Assembly (NCBI GenBank): GCA_037444025.1
Contig: JBBINE010000010.1
Span: 1-32,300, forward strand
From: JBBINE01 sp037444025
GTDB taxonomy: Bacteria > Patescibacteriota > Minisyncoccia > UBA6257 > HR35
Direction of reading: 5' to 3'
Length of the DNA: 32,300 bases
Part shown: positions 31,526 through 32,300 of the stretch, one piece after another
Layout: each line of letters opens with the position of its first letter
Position numbering within the stretch: position 1 is the first letter of the stretch
Made by a program: the position numbers and the translations under genes
The notes under the pieces: generated by a model
Told to the model about the DNA's origin: nothing
Database searches by the model: none
What the model saw: the letters and a program-made list of their open reading frames with translations, nothing else

Positions 31526-32083
31526 ATGTCAAAAATAGGCAAAAAAATTATCAATCTTCCAGAAGAGGTTAAAATAACTGAAGTTAGCGAAGGAAGGTTT
31601 GAAATTAAGGGACCAAAAGGTGTTTTATTTTTTGAATTACCGTCAGTTTTTAAGCTGGAGGAAGAAAACAGAATTGTAAAAGTAGTTCCACTTAAAGATA
31701 ATTTAGACAAAAAAACGAAAGCTTTATGGGGCACTTTAAGATCTTTGTTGAACAATAAAGTTTTGGGAGTTAAAGATGGTTTTGAAAAAGTTCTAATTCT
31801 TCAAGGATTGGGTTATGCAGCAGAGGTTAAAGAAGACAAAATATTTTTTAAACTTGGCTATTCTCATCCAGTAGAATTAGCAATTCCTAATGATGTTAAG
31901 GTTGAAGTTAAAACAGAAAAGGGAAGAAGTTTGATTTATGTTAGAGGTATAGATAAAGAAAAAGTTGGTGCTTTTGCTTTTAAAATTAAGAAGCTTAAAC
32001 CAGCTGATGTTTATCACATGAAGGGTTTTAGATATTTTGATGAGGTAATTAAATTAAAACCGGTAAAAAAATCAGCTAAATAA
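31526..32083 (+). CDS. rplF: Ribosomal protein L6 (uL6)
   Basis: The 185 residues show the duplicated L6 fold: MSKIGKKIINLPEEVKI, GPKGVLFFELP, LWGTLRSLLNNKVLGVKDGFEKVLILQGLGYAAEV, then the second copy with VRGIDKEKVGAFAFKIKKLKPADVYHMKGFRY. It is typical in length. L6 lies near the sarcin-ricin loop. rplR starts after two bases. Confidence 0.97.
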   Translation: MSKIGKKIINLPEEVKITEVSEGRFEIKGPKGVLFFELPSVFKLEEENRIVKVVPLKDNLDKKTKALWGTLRSLLNNKVLGVKDGFEKVLILQGLGYAAEVKEDKIFFKLGYSHPVELAIPNDVKVEVKTEKGRSLIYVRGIDKEKVGAFAFKIKKLKPADVYHMKGFRYFDEVIKLKPVKKSAK

Positions 32084-32085
32084 AA

Positions 32086-32300
32086 ATGAAAAAAGAAAAA
32101 AGAATTAGAAAACATTACAAAATAAGAAAAAAAATCAAAGGAACAGTAGATCGTCCCAGGTTATCAGTTTTTCACTCTAATAAAAATATTTATGTTCAGT
32201 TAATTGATGACGAAAAAGGAGTTACTTTAGTAAGTGGTAATAGTTTAGAGTTTAAAAATGAGAAGTTATCTAGTAAAGAAAAATTAAATAAATTAGCAGA
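32086..32300 (+). CDS. rplR: Ribosomal protein L18 (uL18), truncated by the window end
   Basis: The frame opens at ATG 32086 with MKKEKRIRKHYKIRKKIKGT and runs to the window end with the L18 landmarks VDRPRLSVFHSNKNIYVQLID and SKEKLNKLA. About 71 residues of the expected 110-120 are visible. L18 binds 5S rRNA. Its place after rplF is the standard spc order; rpsE should follow. Confidence 0.93.
   Translation, partial: MKKEKRIRKHYKIRKKIKGTVDRPRLSVFHSNKNIYVQLIDDEKGVTLVSGNSLEFKNEKLSSKEKLNKLA

Noticed and set aside
1..32300. CRISPR array, toxin-antitoxin pair, restriction system or prophage
   Set aside because: No spaced direct repeats, no paired small toxin and antitoxin genes, and no phage structural or methylase motifs were found.
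1..32300. Recoding of TGA as Gly or Trp, as in some CPR lineages
   Set aside because: Several conserved genes end in TGA at the expected lengths, Trp is encoded by TGG, and no in-frame TGA occurs in the conserved proteins.

Overview
The window looks like a piece of a small, AT-rich, tightly packed bacterial chromosome, most likely from the Candidate Phyla Radiation (Patescibacteria, probably the Parcubacteria side). This is inferred from several things together: very low GC, four-base ATGA and longer gene overlaps, almost no Shine-Dalgarno sequences, TATAAT boxes only a few bases upstream of start codons, an S/T-rich single-span membrane protein of CPR style, GWAW/GWI repeats inside a pseudopilin, and a PriA without recognisable helicase motifs. 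TGA is used as an ordinary stop (for example at the ends of frr, rplP and rpsO), and the tRNA-Trp is CCA, so the code is the standard bacterial one. The lineage was not tested against any database.

Layout. 1-265: end of a repeat protein with an S/T/P heptad tail. 323-1207 (-): a Xer tyrosine recombinase. 1249-6164 (+): an RNA and stress cluster, rpsO - NYN-domain protein - pnp - membrane protein - DksA/TraR-type zinc finger. 6154-7585 (-): the N-terminal formyl-methionine pair fmt and def. 7614-8399 (+): a PD-(D/E)XK nuclease-like protein. 8455-8853: a frame-disrupted relative of the protein at 1-265 with a type IV prepilin leader, then tRNA-Cys (-). 9106-13464 (+): rpsG, fusA and three overlapping minor pseudopilins, followed by tRNA-Leu. 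13621-17393 (+): RNase J, a 58-residue membrane peptide gene and lepA. 17400-19136 (-): degenerate priA. 19135-26240 (+): a long coupled run, mreB1 - delta-prime-like AAA+ protein - 53-residue membrane peptide - frr - rseP - proS - mreB2 - mreC - mreD. 26278-26537: tRNA-Trp and tRNA-Asp. 26620-32300 (+): a ribosomal protein operon from rplB to a truncated rplR.

How the genes fit together. Most of the window is translation (rpsO, rpsG, fusA, lepA, frr, proS, fmt, def, four tRNAs and fourteen genes of the S10/spc type). The rest covers RNA decay (PNPase, RNase J and perhaps the NYN protein), cell shape (two MreB paralogues, MreC, MreD), envelope proteolysis (RseP) and replication (PriA, delta-prime-like). 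The str and S10 gene clusters are split: rpsL and tuf are not next to rpsG-fusA, and rpsJ-rplC-rplD-rplW are not upstream of rplB.

I see no CRISPR array, prophage, insertion sequence or complete defence system. The parts most worth a second look are the surface and pilin-like proteins (1-265, 8455-8853, 11726-13464), the helicase-motif-less PriA, the MreB paralogue with Asn in place of the catalytic Asp, two unlisted small membrane proteins, and the very short or absent leaders.
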